The notes: generated by a model from the sequence alone, not told the origin. A stretch of DNA of 64,000 nucleotides from Hoylesella loescheii (GCA_021531755.1 JADYUK010000006.1:97216-161215), one strand, 5' to 3'; shown: positions 8,742 to 18,619, counted from the stretch's first letter. Program-made: numbers and translations.

Positions 8742-8903
8742 AATAAATTATTACAAATTTCAACTATTTATGATGAAAATAATTTTAAAATATCATTTTT
8801 TTACAAAATCCGAGTGCCTGGAACTCAAAAGTAGCAATTTTCGATGAAAAGTAATGGTGAATATGCTATTTTATGAGGCAAACTCAATTGCAGCTATGAT
8901 AAC

Positions 8904-8944
8904 AACAGGAGATAACCACCATAGAATTGGGATTATCTCCTGTT
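8904..8944. terminator. Strong hairpin between alpha-amylase and the tubulin operon
   Basis: Perfect 12-bp inverted repeat, aacaggagataa (8904-8915) and ttatctcctgtt (8933-8944), with a 17-base loop. It lies 73 bases past the alpha-amylase stop and likely ends that transcript. There is no clean T-run, so intrinsic termination is uncertain. Confidence 0.5.
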
Positions 8945-9016
8945 ATTATTATTGTAAAAAAGATGTATTATTCTGGGGCTTTCGTATATGGTTTGCGTTA
9001 CCCAGCATATAGTGTG

Positions 9017-10456
9017 TCATTTCTTGTAGAGGGCATAGGAGCTATTTGCGCTGAATGTGCCAGTGAGCATACCTTTTCTGACCTTGAAGGAGTATTTGTG
9101 GACAGAGTCTGTATATCTCCCATCAGGCAGAGTCGTCGGGAGGGTTGTCGTAATATTGTTATCTGTTATATTAACTATCATCGCCCCTTTACGTCCACGG
9201 CAGACCTCAATAACAGTTTTGTCATCATTTACGTACAAAGTCTCAGGCTGTGATATCATGGCTTTGCGAAATTTATTTGCCGCAATGACTTCAGGATGCT
9301 TGAACTCATCGTTGCCTGCCTTCCCGACAATATTATCTCCCCATACATTCTCTGGCGAGGAGCCTGCTGGGCGTGAGTAGAATAGTGGCTGACCATACTT
9401 GCGTGCTGTCAGGAATGCCCATGCCTGACGAATTTTGGCCGATGGGATGGATGCCGACTCATGTGCGTTACAGTATGTATCATGGCTCTCCACCCATGTT
9501 ACAAGATGTGAGGGTGTGAGTGGATGGCACCAACTGGCATAATTGTCAGCGCCCCAGTTTTGACTCGTCAAAATGTTGCGTAGGACATGGCCGTAGGAGC
9601 TGGCCGTGAGATCTACATATGAACCATATTCTAATTCCTTTGTGTTCTTGTCCTGTAATACCTCGCCGTATATGAACAGTCCATCATTGGGGATAGTCAT
9701 AGATAATCCTCCGACAGCCTTGCGCCCTGTCACTATATCCCAGAAATCGTTCAGGCGAGAACGCTTGTCGAGAGGGTCAGACGGCAGACCAATATGCTTA
9801 GCTGTATCATATCGGAATCCCCTTACACCACAGGCAATCAAGTCGTTGACATATTTGAGATAATAGTGTTGGAAAAGAGGATTCTCTGTATTCACGTCGG
9901 GCAGTCCTCCCATTTGACCTGTTGTGCATTGGAACCGGTCGTTATAGTCTCTTATCTCGTTGAATCCATTAGAATGATAGAGGCTGTCGTGTCCTCCAAC
10001 TGCATTATCCAAAGCGTCCTCAACACGTGTATCGTCAATGGCAGTATGATTCGGTATGACGTCTACGATAATCTTAAGTCCGTAACGTTCGGCCTCAGCA
10101 CATAACTTGACAAGGTCATCGCGAGTTCCTACCTGATAGTTGCCTATTTTCCAGTCTGTAGGCTGATAATGGTAGTACCATCTGCCATGACCATATAATT
10201 GGTTACCGCCTCCCTTGTCGCCTTTTGCCTCTGTGATGCAATGCTGGGCTGGAGGTGTCTGGATTGTCGTGAATCCGGCATCTGCGATAGATTGGAGGTT
10301 CTCTCTGATAGTGTTGAATGACCAGCACCATGCGTGTAAGATTATCCTGGAGTTGCCATCGCCGTCGAAAGGAGGCGTGTTGATGTTCTTCTGTGCAATA
10401 CTGCTGGTTGATAGTAGCAATAATGCTCCAATAAGGGTATTCAGCTTGTTCTTCAT
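9017..10456 (-). CDS. Secreted GH13 alpha-amylase
   Basis: 479 residues. A signal peptide (LIGALLLLSTSSIA, cut near residue 21) sends it out of the cytoplasm. The GH13 conserved regions are visible: 'DVIPNH' (132-137), 'GFRYDTAKH' with the nucleophile Asp217, 'FIYGEVL' with the acid/base Glu265, and 'VESHDT' with the transition-state Asp326. It would cleave alpha-1,4 bonds in starch or glycogen. The length fits a single-domain amylase with a short C-terminal beta domain and no starch-binding module. It stands alone, with no sus genes beside it. A 10+5-bp interrupted inverted repeat lies just upstream of its start (10478-10516). Confidence 0.93.
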   Translation of the reverse strand: MKNKLNTLIGALLLLSTSSIAQKNINTPPFDGDGNSRIILHAWCWSFNTIRENLQSIADAGFTTIQTPPAQHCITEAKGDKGGGNQLYGHGRWYYHYQPTDWKIGNYQVGTRDDLVKLCAEAERYGLKIIVDVIPNHTAIDDTRVEDALDNAVGGHDSLYHSNGFNEIRDYNDRFQCTTGQMGGLPDVNTENPLFQHYYLKYVNDLIACGVRGFRYDTAKHIGLPSDPLDKRSRLNDFWDIVTGRKAVGGLSMTIPNDGLFIYGEVLQDKNTKELEYGSYVDLTASSYGHVLRNILTSQNWGADNYASWCHPLTPSHLVTWVESHDTYCNAHESASIPSAKIRQAWAFLTARKYGQPLFYSRPAGSSPENVWGDNIVGKAGNDEFKHPEVIAANKFRKAMISQPETLYVNDDKTVIEVCRGRKGAMIVNITDNNITTTLPTTLPDGRYTDSVHKYSFKVRKGMLTGTFSANSSYALYKK

Positions 10457-10477
10457 AAGGGTATAGGTTTTATAGTT

Positions 10478-10516
10478 TTTTTAGTTTAGCAAGTTATCAA
10501 CTTGAGAAACTAAAAA
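10478..10516. repeat. Interrupted inverted repeat upstream of alpha-amylase
   Basis: The arms tttttagttt (10478-10487) and aaactaaaaa (10507-10516) are perfect complements. Inside them, aagtt/aactt also pair. It lies 22 bases upstream of the amylase ATG, so it may be an operator or leader hairpin; it has no T-run on the minus strand. Confidence 0.4.
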
Positions 10517-10567
10517 ATAATTATGAATGATAGATTTTGATGATAATTGTTCTTAACAGTGCGATTT

Positions 10568-10716
10568 GACTTCGTCTTCTTCCTTTGCGCCTCGGGATAG
10601 TCTGAGTAAACCCAGCCTCTCCTCTCGGGTTGTCGTCAGTTGACTTTCGTCTTCTTCCTTCGCGCCTCGGGATAGTCCGAGTAAACTCAGCCTCTCCTCT
10701 CGGATTGTCGTCAGTT
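10568..10716. repeat. Two tandem copies of a 74-75-bp intergenic repeat
   Basis: Units 10568-10641 and 10642-10716 differ at only a handful of positions. Both contain 'cgcctcgggatagt' and 'cagcctctcctctcgg'. The minus-strand frames are open but Arg/Glu-rich and repetitive, so I treat them as noncoding. It lies between truA and the amylase gene. Confidence 0.8.
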
Positions 10717-10771
10717 CTCGCCAAGCCAAAGTGAGCAAGCTTCCTTTGGTCTTCTGGCTTAACGAAATCGT

Positions 10772-11500
10772 TCAGTATGTTATATCCTCGAGAAATAGTG
10801 CCTGAGGAGGCATAGACTCTCGTGCATTACTGCGCCTACGGCTTTCAATGATGGCTTTGAACTCTTCTAAGGAGAGGCGACCACGGCCTACATCTACGAG
10901 TGTCCCCACAACGGCTCGAACCATGTTGCGTAGAAAACGGTCGGCAGTAATCTCAAAATACCATTCTCCCCTCGAATGTTCTATCCAAGAAGCGCGGAAG
11001 ACATGGCATATTGTTGTCTTGACGTCTGAGCCCGCTTTGCAGAATGCTGCGAAATCGTGGGTCTCAAGTAGATGGCTGGCTGCAAGGTTCATCATGTCGA
11101 AATCGAGCCTGTAATGTGTCTCTAACGAGTAGTGACGACTGAAAGGTGTCTTGCGGGTGTGTATATAATAACGATATGTGCGAGACTTGGCGCTGAAGCG
11201 TGCATGCATATCGTCAGCAACATGTTCTATTTCATAGACGGCGATGTCAGGCGGCAGAATACGATTTAGGTGATAGGCAGTCTGATGTCTGTCTATCTCT
11301 ATGGGAACATCGAAATGTGCGTACATCGTACGAGCATGAACACCAGTGTCTGTACGTCCGGCACCAACAATACTGACAGGACGCCTAAGTATTGTAGAGA
11401 GGCAACGCTCGAGCTCTCCCTGTACAGTTATGGCATTGGGCTGTATCTGCCATCCATGATATGAGGTGCCATCATAGGCAAGGCGTATGAAATATCTCAT
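10772..11500 (-). CDS. truA: tRNA pseudouridine(38-40) synthase TruA
   Basis: 242 residues, normal for the family. The catalytic motif 'GAGRTDTGVHA' (46-56) contains the nucleophile Asp51. 'RLAYDGTSYHGWQ' at 6-18 is the standard N-terminal strand, and 'ITADRFLRNMVRAVVGTL' near 185 is the conserved C-terminal motif. The enzyme converts uridines 38, 39 and 40 of the tRNA anticodon arm to pseudouridine in the cytoplasm. The gene is on the minus strand, 150 bases after fmt, with the tandem repeat downstream. Confidence 0.96.
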   Translation of the reverse strand: MRYFIRLAYDGTSYHGWQIQPNAITVQGELERCLSTILRRPVSIVGAGRTDTGVHARTMYAHFDVPIEIDRHQTAYHLNRILPPDIAVYEIEHVADDMHARFSAKSRTYRYYIHTRKTPFSRHYSLETHYRLDFDMMNLAASHLLETHDFAAFCKAGSDVKTTICHVFRASWIEHSRGEWYFEITADRFLRNMVRAVVGTLVDVGRGRLSLEEFKAIIESRRRSNARESMPPQALFLEDITY

Positions 11501-11650
11501 GTAGAATATATTGACGAATGTTTAGTGGTAAAGGTTAAGCTTCTGAGGATATGGGTAGTGCGACAGTATGTGATGTATACGCAACTGGATACGAGTCTCA
11601 TAAGGAATGTTCCTGTATAACGTTCATAGCATCAAGAGAGGGGAGGGGAA

Positions 11651-12661
11651 TCAGACGCAATGGTACACTGCAATTTTGCGGAACCCATTAAGGAAATCTC
11701 GTGACGTCATGCGCCGTTTGCCTGATACCTGAAGCTCAATTATCTCAAGGAGCGTATCGGATGTGGATATGTACAAGTGGCTATCATCTACAACTACTGT
11801 GCCTGGAACTAGAGTCGCTGCGTCATTGGAGAATGGCAGACGCTCTGTCTGTACTGTCTTAAATATCTTTACTGTGAGGGGCTGCTCACCTTCTGCCTCC
11901 ATAACAGTCCATACTCCAGGGTATGGCGATAGGCCACGGACGAAATTGTAAATTACGGCAGATGGGTTGTCCCATCGGACACGGCATGTCTCCTTGAAAA
12001 TCTTCGGTGCGTGTTTTAGCGTCTTATGACATTTTGAGGATAGGCATCCAGAAAGCTCATCCTGGGCTATAGTTTGAATTGTCCCATCACATTCGATAAT
12101 TTTCATGAGAGTGGAGATGGCTGTTGACGCGCCAAGATGCATAAGCCCATCGTAGACGTAGCCTGCATCAGCGTCGTGCGGAATAGGGAAGGGACGCTGT
12201 TCTATGATACGCCCCGTATCTATATCCTGGTCCAGGAAGAATGTTGTCACGCCTGTCATTGTCTCTCCATTTATTACAGCCCAGTTGATAGGGGCAGCAC
12301 CTCTGTACTGAGGTAGAAGGGAAGCGTGGACATTGAATGTACCGAGACGGGGCATAGCCCATACCACCTCAGGGAGCATACGGAATGCTACAACAACCTG
12401 GATATCTGCCTTATAACGGCGGAGTTCGTCAAGAAACGTCTCGTCCTTCATCTTGGTGGGCTGGAGTACTGGAATGGAGTGGGCAAGAGCATACTTTTTT
12501 ATCGGAGATGGCTGCAAGGTGTCCTGATGGCGACCAACAGGCTTGTCAGGCTGTGTAACGACTGCAACGACATTGAAACCTCCGTCAACAAGAGCTTGAA
12601 GCGTACAAACAGCAAACTCTGGGGTTCCCATAAAAACTATGCGTAATTCTTCTTTTTTCAT
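11651..12661 (-). CDS. fmt: Methionyl-tRNA formyltransferase
   Basis: 336 residues. The N-terminal formyltransferase domain begins 'RIVFMGTPEFAV' and carries the folate-binding motif 'HASLLPQYRGAAPINWAVINGE' in two pieces around residues 111-132. The C-terminal domain contains 'VYNFVRGLSPYPGVWT'-type sequence. It formylates Met on initiator tRNA using 10-formyl-THF. Two of the lysine-rich charged stretches expected for tRNA binding are present. It sits between truA and a ClC channel gene, with sizeable gaps on both sides. Confidence 0.96.
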   Translation of the reverse strand: MKKEELRIVFMGTPEFAVCTLQALVDGGFNVVAVVTQPDKPVGRHQDTLQPSPIKKYALAHSIPVLQPTKMKDETFLDELRRYKADIQVVVAFRMLPEVVWAMPRLGTFNVHASLLPQYRGAAPINWAVINGETMTGVTTFFLDQDIDTGRIIEQRPFPIPHDADAGYVYDGLMHLGASTAISTLMKIIECDGTIQTIAQDELSGCLSSKCHKTLKHAPKIFKETCRVRWDNPSAVIYNFVRGLSPYPGVWTVMEAEGEQPLTVKIFKTVQTERLPFSNDAATLVPGTVVVDDSHLYISTSDTLLEIIELQVSGKRRMTSRDFLNGFRKIAVYHCV

Positions 12662-13002
12662 TTATTCCAAAATTATGATTTTTGCGTATCTTGATGTATT
12701 GCTATTAAGTTTCACAAGTTAATAACTTGCAAACAGTTAACGAGTTCTGAGTTGTTTACATGTTGACAAGTATGCGAGTTGTTACTCATGCTGTCTGTCA
12801 ACTTCCCAACTTGTTTACTTGCAAACCCGTCAACCCGTTTACTTGTCCACTTGTTTACTGACAGCATTTCACAGACATGCGATACTTGATGTAATGTATT
12901 TTAATGTACATGTTGAAGGAGTCTCAAGTATACACGTGAAAGAACATGTATATGTGCCTTATTGGACAGAGTGAGAGAAGCTCAACGGGTAGATGTGTTG
13001 AA
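12662..13002. other. Gene-free gap with short degenerate repeats
   Basis: 341 bases with no convincing gene. Variants of an 'acttgtttact' / 'aacccgtttact' decamer recur between 12710 and 12860. They are framed by an 8-bp inverted repeat, atgctgtc near 12789 and gacagcat near 12861. Similar 'cgagttgacaa' sequence occurs near 36660. No RNA family was recognised. Confidence 0.5.
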
Positions 13003-14790
13003 TCAGTCGGTACTTAAATCAGCCACGATTTTGCGGTATAGAGAGTACACATGTGCTCTGCTTACATATCCGATGAGCTCTTTGTCTGTTGTGACGACAG
13101 GGAGCTGCTGGGCATTGGTGCTGTCAAATGCCTTCATGACATCCTCCATAGGGTCGTTCACACCAAGGAGGGCAGGAGGTTCGGACATAAGCTGACGGAC
13201 AGAGAAACGGTGGTATAGTTCAGTGCGGAATAAGATATGTCGCAGTTTCATCATGTCTATCTCTCCTATAAGATGGTTGCCAGTATCGGTAACCGGAAGC
13301 ACATCGACACGCGAGCGGCTTATCTTATGTACTAACTCAGAGAGCATCATATCAGGCGATACGGCCGAGCAGTCACGCTCGATAACAGTATCAAGTGACA
13401 TGAGCGTGAGAACAGCATGGTCAGTGTGATGAGTGATGAGTTTTCCCTGGTGCGCTAATCGCATGCCATAAATGCTGTGAGGCTCAAAGATATATATTGT
13501 TAGATATGATACTGTGCTGACGATCATAAGCGGTATAAAGAGATCGTATCCGCCTGTCAGCTCAGCAATTAAGAAGACTCCTGTCAGGGGGGCATGCATG
13601 ACACCTGACATGACACCTGCCATGCCAAGAAGGGCAAAATTGTTCTCTGGCACTATGATGCCCAAAGAATAATGGTTCCATATGCGTGCGAAAAGAAATC
13701 CGGCAAAAGCACCGATGAACAATGAAGGTGCAAAGGTTCCACCACATCCTCCACCCCCATTGGTTGAAGATGTTGCTATGGTCTTTGTCAGAAGAACCAA
13801 GGTAACATAGACTATAAGAAGACTTTCATGTCCTGAAAAGAGCGAGCGGTTCATTAGCGTGGCAAACTCTGCCTCTGACTTACCATTTAGCAGGATATTT
13901 ATGGCAGAATATCCTTCTCCATATAATGATGGGAAAAGGAAAATGAGCAAACTGAGTATGATACCACCAATGATTAGTCGTATATATGGATGTGACTTTA
14001 ACCGTGCATAAAAGTCCTCACAGTATGTCATTGAGCGGATGAAATAGAGAGATACAAGGCCACAGGCTATGCCGAGCATTATATTTGCGGGTGCACGGTT
14101 GACAGGCCAGGCCTCCTGAAGGGTAAATGTGAAAAGAGAGCTGTCACCTACGAGAACATATGTGAAGCATGTCGCTGTAACACACGAGATGAGTATCGGA
14201 AGCAGAGACCCCATAGTGAGATCAATCATCAATACTTCTATCGTGAAGACAAGGCCTGCTATAGGAGCTTTGAAAATGCCAGCAATGGCAGCAGACGCTC
14301 CACAGCCGACAAGCATGAAGATAGTTTTATTGTCAAGTTTGAAACGCTGAGCAAGAGTGCTTCCTATTGCTGAGCCAGTAAGGACAATAGGGGCTTCGGC
14401 TCCTACTGAGCCTCCAAAACCTATCGTGATGGCCGAGGCCACGACTGAGGTCCATGTATTGTGGGAGGGCAGCCGGCCTTGTTTGGTAGAGAAGGCGTAA
14501 AGAATGCGTGTGATGCCATGTGATATGTTATCCCTCACTATATAACGCACAAATAGCATCGTTAATAATATGCCTATAACAGGACAGACAAGATAGAACC
14601 AGTTGAAGCCCTCACTTGCAAATTGCGAGCTTAGCATATGCTGTATAATATGTATCAGCGAATGCAGAATATAGGCGGCAAGTGCGGCAAGGAAGCCTAC
14701 AATGAATGCTAATAGAAGCAATAGCTGTCGGTGAGAGACATGGGTCGTTACCCATCTCACGGTTCGTTCTATGATATTGTCATCCTGCAT
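13003..14790 (-). CDS. ClC-type chloride channel/antiporter with tandem CBS domains
   Basis: 595 residues. Ten or more hydrophobic segments lie in residues 20-440. The selectivity motif 'GFGGSVGAEAP' (124-134) has the gating glutamate equivalent at Glu132, and the second motif is 'GGGGCGGTFAPSLFIGAF'. Residues about 450-595 form two CBS domains ('DVLPVTDTGNHLIGEI', 'QQLPVVTTDKELIGYVS'), a typical adenosyl-nucleotide-sensing regulatory module. It moves Cl- (probably in exchange for H+) across the inner membrane. Transported ion and coupling cannot be fixed from sequence alone. Confidence 0.93.
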   Translation of the reverse strand: MQDDNIIERTVRWVTTHVSHRQLLLLLAFIVGFLAALAAYILHSLIHIIQHMLSSQFASEGFNWFYLVCPVIGILLTMLFVRYIVRDNISHGITRILYAFSTKQGRLPSHNTWTSVVASAITIGFGGSVGAEAPIVLTGSAIGSTLAQRFKLDNKTIFMLVGCGASAAIAGIFKAPIAGLVFTIEVLMIDLTMGSLLPILISCVTATCFTYVLVGDSSLFTFTLQEAWPVNRAPANIMLGIACGLVSLYFIRSMTYCEDFYARLKSHPYIRLIIGGIILSLLIFLFPSLYGEGYSAINILLNGKSEAEFATLMNRSLFSGHESLLIVYVTLVLLTKTIATSSTNGGGGCGGTFAPSLFIGAFAGFLFARIWNHYSLGIIVPENNFALLGMAGVMSGVMHAPLTGVFLIAELTGGYDLFIPLMIVSTVSYLTIYIFEPHSIYGMRLAHQGKLITHHTDHAVLTLMSLDTVIERDCSAVSPDMMLSELVHKISRSRVDVLPVTDTGNHLIGEIDMMKLRHILFRTELYHRFSVRQLMSEPPALLGVNDPMEDVMKAFDSTNAQQLPVVTTDKELIGYVSRAHVYSLYRKIVADLSTD

Positions 14791-14973
14791 ATGTATAGAT
14801 AGTTTGCGTTTCTTTATCTTTATATTGTTTCGGCCAGATGGTTCACATCGTCTTAGTTATGAGCTGCGTAATTTCCTGTATTGTATGAGCTCAACCTCAA
14901 AATGACCTTAACTAGTGGAGTGAAAAGGACTCTTTCTGCAAAGAATGGCAGCGTTTTGCGAGGTACGAGAAAA

Positions 14974-15546
14974 CTACCTGCGTATTATTGTCACTCCACC
15001 ATCAGGAGTCAGCTTTATTATACTCGATGGTTTATGTGGCTTGTGCTCCTGACGCCGTGACCAACAGACATAATCCACAGACTCAAGCAGCTCTGGAGAT
15101 ATGTCTCCATAATTCTGAGCGGTTGGCATTCCGCTGATATTGGCGCTCGTGCTGACGAGGGGTTTCTGGAAACGATAGCATAGATGCTTAGAGAATTCTT
15201 CATGTGTGACACGCATAGCTATGGAGCCGTCAGACGAGATAAGGTTATGTGCGAGATTGACAGCACCATCCAGAATGACTGTTGTAGGATTATCTGATAA
15301 GTCAAAGATGTCCCATGCAACTTCAGGAATATTTCTTACGTAACGCTGAATACGGTCGGGATTATCAACGAGGCATATCATAGCTTTTGAATCATCGCGG
15401 TGCTTTACCTCATAAACACGACGGACAGCATCAGGGTTCGTAGCATCACATCCTATCCCCCAGACTGTATCTGTAGGATAAAGGATAATGCCACCTTTAC
15501 GTAACACCTCAACGGCTTTATTAATATCTTCTTCTCTTGTCATCAA
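14974..15546 (-). CDS. Threonylcarbamoyl-AMP synthase (TsaC/Sua5/YrdC type)
   Basis: 190 residues, the length of the short TsaC form without the Sua5 C-terminal domain. The N-terminal 'GGIILYPTDTVWGIGCDA' and 'KHRDDSKAMICLV' are the conserved YrdC motifs (KxR-like and SxA segments). 'SIAMRVTHEEFSKHL' and 'PLVSTSANISGMPTA' follow. The enzyme makes threonylcarbamoyl-AMP for t6A37 in tRNAs that read ANN codons. A second ATG is the second codon; either start is possible. Confidence 0.94.
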   Translation of the reverse strand: MMTREEDINKAVEVLRKGGIILYPTDTVWGIGCDATNPDAVRRVYEVKHRDDSKAMICLVDNPDRIQRYVRNIPEVAWDIFDLSDNPTTVILDGAVNLAHNLISSDGSIAMRVTHEEFSKHLCYRFQKPLVSTSANISGMPTAQNYGDISPELLESVDYVCWSRRQEHKPHKPSSIIKLTPDGGVTIIRR

Positions 15547-15897
15547 ATAAATGGATATTACAGGGGAACGAATAATTTTTTAATTTAGTGTTTTTTCTTA
15601 CGAAGTGACATGAATCGAGGGAGAGGCGTATTGGCACTATTAATCCCCGTTTAGGTTCACCAACAAAGTCCGACAAGCCTTTCTCCAGCTTTATGCGATA
15701 TTATGGTGTATTGACTATATACAGGCATATGCTGGAGCAAGAACTTGCAGAACTATGTTGTGGTTTTGTTTGACGTATTATAATTCCATGTTTCTCAATT
15801 TGTCCCCAAAACGATGAATGTGCCTGATGTCATTTTTAACTATTGGGACGAGACACTTGTTTTTGGGGGGAGTAGGGGATAGTCTGTAGATATAGGG
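15547..15897. other. Gene-free gap with one hairpin
   Basis: 351 bases without a supported gene. It contains an imperfect inverted repeat, ctccagctttatgc (15683-15696) against gcatatgctggag (15725-15737), and a more distant ccccaaaa/ttttgggg pair near 15806 and 15860. It is probably the glucokinase 3' region plus the synthase promoter. Nothing else was recognised. Confidence 0.5.
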
Positions 15898-16875
15898 TCA
15901 GACTTTCCATCCAAGAGCAGCAGCGCCAAGGACAGCAGCCCCTGCACCATCCAGAGAAGAGAACATGAACTTTGCTTTACCCTTGAATATATTCAGCACA
16001 TTGTCATCGTAAGCCTTCTTGATAGGATCCATGATAAGGTCACCAGATTTAGCGAGCCCTCCGAAGAAAACAAACGCCTCCGGAGAAGAGAAAGCGGCAA
16101 AGTCTGCACAAGCCCTACCAAGCATGTCACCTGTAAACTGGAATATCTCAAGTGCAATAGGGTCACCATGCTTGGCAGCCTTGAAGACATCGTAGCTCTC
16201 AATCTTCTGAGGGTCAATATCCCTTAGCTCTGACGGCCGGCTGTCTCTCTCCAGCATCTCGCGTGCTGTGCGTGCTACGCCTGTAGCCGAGCAGTATGCC
16301 TCTAAACATCCTCTTCTGCCACATCCACAAAGACGTCCTTCTTCACCACGTACCATGATAACATGTCCGAGTTCACCAGCAAGTCCGTCATGGCCGTAAA
16401 CAAGCTCTCCATTGACAACGATACCCGAGCCGACACCAGTTCCAAGCGTTATCATAATAAAGTCTTTCAAGCCTTTAGCCACACCGTAAGTCATCTCGCC
16501 AAGGGCGGCAGCATTGGCATCGTTAGTCAACACCATGTCAATGCCGAGGCGCTCGCTGAACATAGCAGCAAGAGGGACAGGCTTTCCCTTTGCCCATGCT
16601 ATGTTTGGCGCGTTCTCAATCATTCCAGTATGATAATTGCCGTTAGGTGCTCCTGCACCCATACCGTGAATACGGCATATACCACCAACCTGCTCAATTA
16701 TTGGCTTTAGCGCGTCTACACACGCATCTACAAACGACTCAGCAGTATAGTATTGCTGTGTCTTGACAGATGTCTGGGCAACAATGTTTGCTTCCTTATC
16801 GACGATGCCAAACACGGCATTCGTACCGCCTAAATCTAATCCGATAACATACGGACGCTCTGAAGTCTTGCTCAT
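15898..16875 (-). CDS. ROK-family glucokinase
   Basis: 325 residues. ATP-binding 'GLDLGGTNAVFGIVD' begins at residue 12. The sugar-binding and catalytic segment is 'LTNDANAAALGE' with Asp119. 'LGTGVGSGIVVNG' and 'GELGHV' follow, with His171. The ROK zinc motif 'CGCGRRGCLEAYC' has Cys183, Cys185 and Cys190. It phosphorylates glucose, or possibly another hexose or N-acetylhexosamine, with ATP in the cytoplasm. It is on the minus strand with a TAACTTTG element at 17037-17044 upstream, sharing its intergenic region with a divergent exporter. Confidence 0.92.
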   Translation of the reverse strand: MSKTSERPYVIGLDLGGTNAVFGIVDKEANIVAQTSVKTQQYYTAESFVDACVDALKPIIEQVGGICRIHGMGAGAPNGNYHTGMIENAPNIAWAKGKPVPLAAMFSERLGIDMVLTNDANAAALGEMTYGVAKGLKDFIMITLGTGVGSGIVVNGELVYGHDGLAGELGHVIMVRGEEGRLCGCGRRGCLEAYCSATGVARTAREMLERDSRPSELRDIDPQKIESYDVFKAAKHGDPIALEIFQFTGDMLGRACADFAAFSSPEAFVFFGGLAKSGDLIMDPIKKAYDDNVLNIFKGKAKFMFSSLDGAGAAVLGAAALGWKV

Positions 16876-17083
16876 GATTCGTTTTGTTATATTTATCTTT
16901 TTCTTACAATTTATCTATATTTTGTTTGGTTGTCATCAAGACTAAGACAATGCTGGTCGATTTTTTTTCACGCCTATTCGTTAACTGAGGACAGATGGTG
17001 TCTTTTTATTCCCTTAACATATACGAATAATTGTGGCAAAGTTAATAAATTAATCTAATAACTTAAAGATTTTTATACGGAAA

Positions 17084-17115
17084 TTTGCAGTAGTGAATAT
17101 TTTTTTGCAATTTTG
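17084..17115 (+). promoter_or_regulatory. Bacteroidetes promoter for the LysE exporter
   Basis: TTTG at 17084-17087, 20 bases, then CAATTTTG at 17108-17115 (one mismatch to TAnnTTTG). The predicted start near 17122 lies downstream of an in-frame ATG at 17093, so it supports translation from 17138. Confidence 0.6.
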
Positions 17116-17137
17116 CATCACTAAAAGCAGAAAACAT

Positions 17138-17812
17138 ATGCCATTTACAATACATGTAGATCTGATGGAGCTTGCCCTGAAGGGTATTCTCATCGGAATA
17201 ATTGCGTCTGCACCAATGGGGCCTGTTGGGGTGCTGACAATTCAACGTACCCTGAAAAAGGGTCGCTGGTATGGACTCGTGACAGGTTTAGGTGCTGCTA
17301 TCAGCGATATTATATATGCCATGGTAACAGGATTAGGCATGAGCTTTGTCATGGATCTCATTACCAGTCCGCATAATAAGTTTATACTCCAGATAACAGG
17401 TAGCATATTGTTGCTTGTATTCGGTTTATACTGCTTCCGCTCTGACCCTACAAAAAAAATGCATCATAGCCGCAAGAATAAGAAAGGCACATTGATTCAT
17501 AATGGAATAACAGGGTTTCTCGTGACATTCTCCAACCCCCTGATTATATTTCTCTTTATGGCAACATTCGCACAGTTTGCATTCGTTATACCGAATCATT
17601 CTGTAGAGATGACTTTTGGATACTTCTGTATATTCCTTGGAGCATTATTATGGTGGTACGGCCTGACATGGCTCGTGGATAAAGTAAGGGAAAAGTTTTC
17701 TGATAACGCGATAATCCTCATAAATCGCATCATAGGCTCTATAGTAGTTGTCTTCTCTTTCATTATGCTTATTGGCACAATGTTCAATCTCTACACATTC
17801 AGCTACTGGTAA
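17138..17812 (+). CDS. LysE-family exporter
   Basis: 224 residues from ATG 17138; the earlier in-frame ATG at 17093 lies upstream of the predicted transcript start. Five to six membrane segments are visible. The family signature 'GIIASAPMGPVGVLTIQRTL' is in the first span, where the Pro-Met-Gly-Pro turn is characteristic of LysE/RhtB transporters. 'GFLVTFSNPLIIFLFMATF' is the second conserved motif. It probably exports amino acids or small metabolites across the inner membrane; substrate unknown. It is followed by an unrelated DUF4924 gene. Confidence 0.88.
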   Translation: MPFTIHVDLMELALKGILIGIIASAPMGPVGVLTIQRTLKKGRWYGLVTGLGAAISDIIYAMVTGLGMSFVMDLITSPHNKFILQITGSILLLVFGLYCFRSDPTKKMHHSRKNKKGTLIHNGITGFLVTFSNPLIIFLFMATFAQFAFVIPNHSVEMTFGYFCIFLGALLWWYGLTWLVDKVREKFSDNAIILINRIIGSIVVVFSFIMLIGTMFNLYTFSYW

Positions 17813-17941
17813 GGATTCCATTCAGATGCCTCTGTGATTGATACAGTCATGTGAGGCATTTATAACAGAGGTGTACGGGGATAGATACATTTTTCTACTG
17901 ATACAAAGAATTTCCAAATACAAGACAATCATAAATATATT

Positions 17942-18484
17942 ATGTACGTATCACAGAAACTCAGGAATGAGAACATTGCCGAATATCTACTCTATATGTG
18001 GCAAATTGAGGATATAATCAGAGCTTATGACTGTTATCTTCCGGCCATAAGGCGCGAGTATATCAGCAGGTTCGAATGTTCTGATGAGATGAGGGACGAT
18101 ATAACTGACTGGTATTCCAATTTGATACGGATGATGACGCAGGAGGGATGTAGGGAGTCTGGGCATATCCAGATTAACAAAGTGGTCATGCAAAACCTCA
18201 TCGAACTGCATCAGCAACTGCTCTCCTCGCAGAAATTCCCATTCTATAATGCCGAGTATTACAAAGTTCTCCCATTCATTGTAGAGCTCCGCAACAAGGG
18301 TGACAAAAACCTCAATGAGATAGAAACATGTTTTGATGCCCTTTATGGAGTTATGATGCTGAGACTGAGGAAAAAGGAGATATCAGAGAATACAGCTATG
18401 GCAATAAAGGAAATATCCACATTTATTGGTATGCTATCAGATTATTACAAGAAAGACAAGACTGAGGGACTCGAGTTTGAATGA
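17942..18484 (+). CDS. DUF4924-family protein
   Basis: 180 residues, soluble and almost entirely helical. It begins 'SQKLRNENIAEYLLYMWQIEDIIRAY', the recognisable start of the Bacteroidetes-restricted DUF4924 family. No signal peptide, metal motif or catalytic residues are apparent. It lies 129 bases after the LysE exporter and 135 bases before the dTDP-rhamnose gene, so operon membership is uncertain. The function of the family is not known to me. Confidence 0.85.
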   Translation: MYVSQKLRNENIAEYLLYMWQIEDIIRAYDCYLPAIRREYISRFECSDEMRDDITDWYSNLIRMMTQEGCRESGHIQINKVVMQNLIELHQQLLSSQKFPFYNAEYYKVLPFIVELRNKGDKNLNEIETCFDALYGVMMLRLRKKEISENTAMAIKEISTFIGMLSDYYKKDKTEGLEFE

Positions 18485-18619
18485 CAATTTTTCCAGACAC
18501 CACAATCTTTTCAACTTGTAATACAATATGTTGGTAACAAAAGCCCTTGCCTTAGAGAGCAACCAACAACACTTCGTTAGCACAGGAACTAATAAGATAT
18601 AAAAAGGGAAACAAGCTAT

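Noticed and set aside
10521..10738. Two minus-strand frames across the tandem repeat
   Set aside because: They are Arg/Glu-rich translations of a duplicated noncoding unit in two frames.
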